Shown here one piece after another: positions 50,500 to 52,051 of a stretch of DNA of 52,051 nt. Under the pieces are notes generated by a model, which was not told the origin of the DNA, searched no databases, and saw only the letters and a list, made by a program, of their open reading frames with translations. The DNA comes from Fodinicola feengrottensis (GTDB lineage Bacteria; Actinomycetota; Actinomycetes; Mycobacteriales; HKI-0501). Made by a program: the position numbers and the translations under genes. The DNA lies in NCBI RefSeq assembly GCF_010993775.1, contig NZ_WOTO01000065.1, positions 1-52,051 of the forward strand, in the 5' to 3' direction. Every line of letters begins with the position of its first letter. The first letter of the stretch is position 1.

Positions 50500-51023
50500 T
50501 CAAGAGGTTTCCGGATTCGGAAGCTTCCAAAGTCAGGGAATCGGTTCTGTTGGCGCTCAACGAGCTATATTGTCCAACTCGGACCTCGGAGCTGGAAGCA
50601 TACCTAAAAGTATTCTCTGACTGGACTTCTCCAGTCGATACGTCTGCGCTATTGGATTCGGAACGGAATCGCTATGCTCACGATACTGGTGAAGAAGTTT
50701 GGATATGTCCTGCCCTGACTGATGGGAAGGCTGTGGTTGACGGATCCTTTTTGACCCGCTCAGATTGGCGCCTAGAGAATCGAATTGCACTTCCCGAATT
50801 CGAACCTTTTCGTCAGCTCTGGCTCGTTCGAATATTCTGCGATCTTCTTATTGTTGCAAGCGAAAAAGGTGCACAGAATAGTCTGCCGCTACTTGAGCAG
50901 ATCGAGACCTTCTTAGGAAACTTGGGTAGCTACACGCTAAATCAACAAGAAGTGCCACTTAGGGATGAGTTCAACAGCGTCGACGGATCGGATCGAACAG
51001 CTCCGAGAAAGCGCCGAAGATAA
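50487..51023 (+). CDS. candidate immunity protein for the orphan nuclease toxin
   Basis: An intact 178-residue protein starting MAELVKRFPDSEASKVRESV. GGAGG at 50478-50482 precedes ATG 50487, which overlaps the toxin end by 13 bases. It has mixed helix content (LALNELYCPTRTSELEAYLK, LWLVRIFCDLLIVASEKGAQ) and a basic C-terminus TAPRKRRR. No family recognised. GC is lower than in the housekeeping genes. The role is inferred from overlap and order. Confidence 0.65.
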   Translation: MAELVKRFPDSEASKVRESVLLALNELYCPTRTSELEAYLKVFSDWTSPVDTSALLDSERNRYAHDTGEEVWICPALTDGKAVVDGSFLTRSDWRLENRIALPEFEPFRQLWLVRIFCDLLIVASEKGAQNSLPLLEQIETFLGNLGSYTLNQQEVPLRDEFNSVDGSDRTAPRKRRR

Positions 51024-51114
51024 GTATGCGGAGGTTGCGGAACGCTATCGCAGCGCTCGTCAGAAATTGGCTGTCAAGATCGAAAGTAAAGGTCAAAAGC
51101 TCCTATTTGGATAG
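50965..51114 (+). CDS. possible 49-aa coiled protein at the cassette end
   Basis: In another frame overlapping the immunity gene's last 59 bases: MSSTASTDRIEQLRESAEDK, YAEVAERYRSARQKLAVKIE, then SKGQKLLFG and a stop at 51112. The heptad-rich, charged sequence looks coding. The region after 51023 has no other frame of this quality. It could instead be the true C-terminus of the immunity protein after an indel. Confidence 0.4.
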   Translation: MSSTASTDRIEQLRESAEDKYAEVAERYRSARQKLAVKIESKGQKLLFG

Positions 51115-51138
51115 ATAGGCAACTCTGGTCGTAACTGG

Positions 51139-52051
51139 TCAGGTGATTTCCGGCGTCCAGGGATTGCCTTCGGCGAGTCGGGTGAGTGCCTCGAAGAAAT
51201 GTACTCCGTGTTTTGCTGCGGTCGCGAGGTAGCTGCGGATCGCGCAGAATTGCTCCGCACCAGATAGTGTGCGTAGGCAGCCGGAGACTTTCTGGCGGAT
51301 TTTGGTCATGCGGATTTCACGCTCGGCGGCGTTGTTGTCGAAGTTCACCTGCGGATCGGTGGTGAAACGGAGGTAATCGGCTTCCCTGTCGATTAGCCGG
51401 CGGGCCAGGGCATGCGCCTTGGCCATCAGGGTCGTCGAACGCGACCGAGTGTCATTCGCACCGATTACCGCCGCGGACCGGAACCGGTGCGCGAGTTCGG
51501 CCAATGCGACAGGGTCCATCCCTGCGAGCGACCCCGGTGTGCGAGCCAGTTGCGAATCCACGAGAGTCTTGATGTCCCGCAAAGCTTGTGCTGCCTGACC
51601 GGCCCAACACCAGGCGCCCGGTTCGGCTTGTTCACAGATAGCTTGCAGTTCCCGAAGCACGTGCGCTCCACACAGCGCATGTACGGCGTCGATGTACGTG
51701 TCATAGGGTGCCCACGCGTCATGGACAGCGACACCGGTAAAGGTCGGCAGCACACCGGCGGCGTTCATCGCTTCGACCGCGCGCTTGTCGTGCACGGTGA
51801 TCAGCGAGTATTTCCCGGTGGATGCCGAATGCACCCACCGCAGCCGGCTGGCGACTCGAAATCCGGTCTCGTCGAAATGCGCGACCGCAGCAGCGGCGAT
51901 CCGCTCCCGCACCATCTCGATGAACCCACCCAAACGCCCGGTCGCCCCGCTGCGCCATCGTCGCGACCGTTCCACCCGAGACCGGTGTGCCGAACAAGTC
52001 CGACAGCGCGGTCGCGGTGCGCTTCTTTGACAGAAACTGGCGGCAACCCGC
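51139..52051 (-). CDS. IS66-family transposase (partial, frameshifted)
   Basis: The C-terminal half of a DDE transposase: VAHFDETGFRVASRLRWVHS (first catalytic Asp), GVAVHDAWAPYDTYIDAVHA (second Asp), LCGAHVLRELQAICEQ, FDNNAAEREIRMTKIRQKVS (catalytic Glu) and HFFEALTRLAEGNPWTPEIT at the end. The N-terminal side changes frame near 51945 (ALSDLFGTPVSGGTV lies in another frame), and the gene runs off the window. It shares its last codons with the remnant at 48526, so the island was probably rearranged between IS66 copies. Confidence 0.88.
   Translation of the reverse strand, partial: RVAASFCQRSAPRPRCRTCSAHRSRVERSRRWRSGATGRLGGFIEMVRERIAAAAVAHFDETGFRVASRLRWVHSASTGKYSLITVHDKRAVEAMNAAGVLPTFTGVAVHDAWAPYDTYIDAVHALCGAHVLRELQAICEQAEPGAWCWAGQAAQALRDIKTLVDSQLARTPGSLAGMDPVALAELAHRFRSAAVIGANDTRSRSTTLMAKAHALARRLIDREADYLRFTTDPQVNFDNNAAEREIRMTKIRQKVSGCLRTLSGAEQFCAIRSYLATAAKHGVHFFEALTRLAEGNPWTPEIT

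Overview
The window is high-GC actinomycete DNA. The evidence is strong G/C third-position bias, frequent GTG starts with GTGA stop/start overlaps, and a typical actinobacterial gene set: PimB-type mannosyltransferase, FadD15-type acyl-CoA ligase, PlsC, MacS/MacR two-component genes, oligoribonuclease-like 3'-exonuclease, PfkA and class II DAHP synthase. I cannot name the genus. Many conserved genes are split by one- or two-base indels, often in homopolymers (T7 in the mannosyltransferase, G6 in a small cyclase-like gene, T5 in the Rhs gene). The two HINT copies in the window differ by exactly such T-run indels. I therefore treat most frameshifts as probable sequence errors and give each gene its whole span.

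Layout. 1-5.5 kb: cell-wall and membrane genes (ARB_07466-type wall protein end, C40 peptidase, HExxH peptidase, M48 peptidase, GT4 mannosyltransferase). 5.7-9.6 kb, minus strand: NarL-type response regulator, its GAF histidine kinase, and a long-chain acyl-CoA ligase. 9.7-12.1 kb, plus strand: two SRPBCC-like proteins, a metallophosphoesterase and an endonuclease/exonuclease/phosphatase. 12.2-14.5 kb, minus strand: small proteins, a DUF308-like membrane protein and an alpha/beta hydrolase. 14.5-15.4 kb: gene-free, with a perfect hairpin and six tandem ~51-bp repeats. 15.4-22.8 kb, plus strand: PlsC, two tandem MacS-like kinases, MacR, exoribonuclease, phosphofructokinase with PPi-type residues, and DAHP synthase. 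22.8-25.6 kb: acetyltransferase, extradiol dioxygenase, threonine aldolase and cold-shock protein.

25.7-35.6 kb is accessory. It holds a secreted SGNH hydrolase; a LAL-type LuxR regulator followed closely by a PEP-utilising swivel-domain protein without an ATP-grasp module and an O-methyltransferase; a secreted S53 peptidase; and a divergent TrmB/LuxR-type regulator.

35.8-52 kb is a polymorphic-toxin island. A secreted LamG protein gene is interrupted by a 1294-bp ISAzo13-type element with 3-bp target duplications. It is followed by a ~7-kb secreted Rhs toxin gene (YD repeats, Rhs core, HINT, C-terminal toxin) and an overlapping immunity candidate. Downstream is an orphan cassette repeating the pre-toxin/HINT region but ending in a different, GIY-YIG/URI-like nuclease toxin with its own overlapping immunity candidate and a tiny third ORF. 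A DUF4160 gene, an unknown gene, an IS66 remnant, a 34-C tract and an IS66 transposase lie between or beside the cassettes. Toxin and immunity modules have visibly lower GC, consistent with exchange of cassettes.

Two non-coding repeat families stand out: a 60-bp dispersed element ending in a 27-bp palindrome (two copies plus an inverted partial copy) and the ~51-bp tandem array before plsC.
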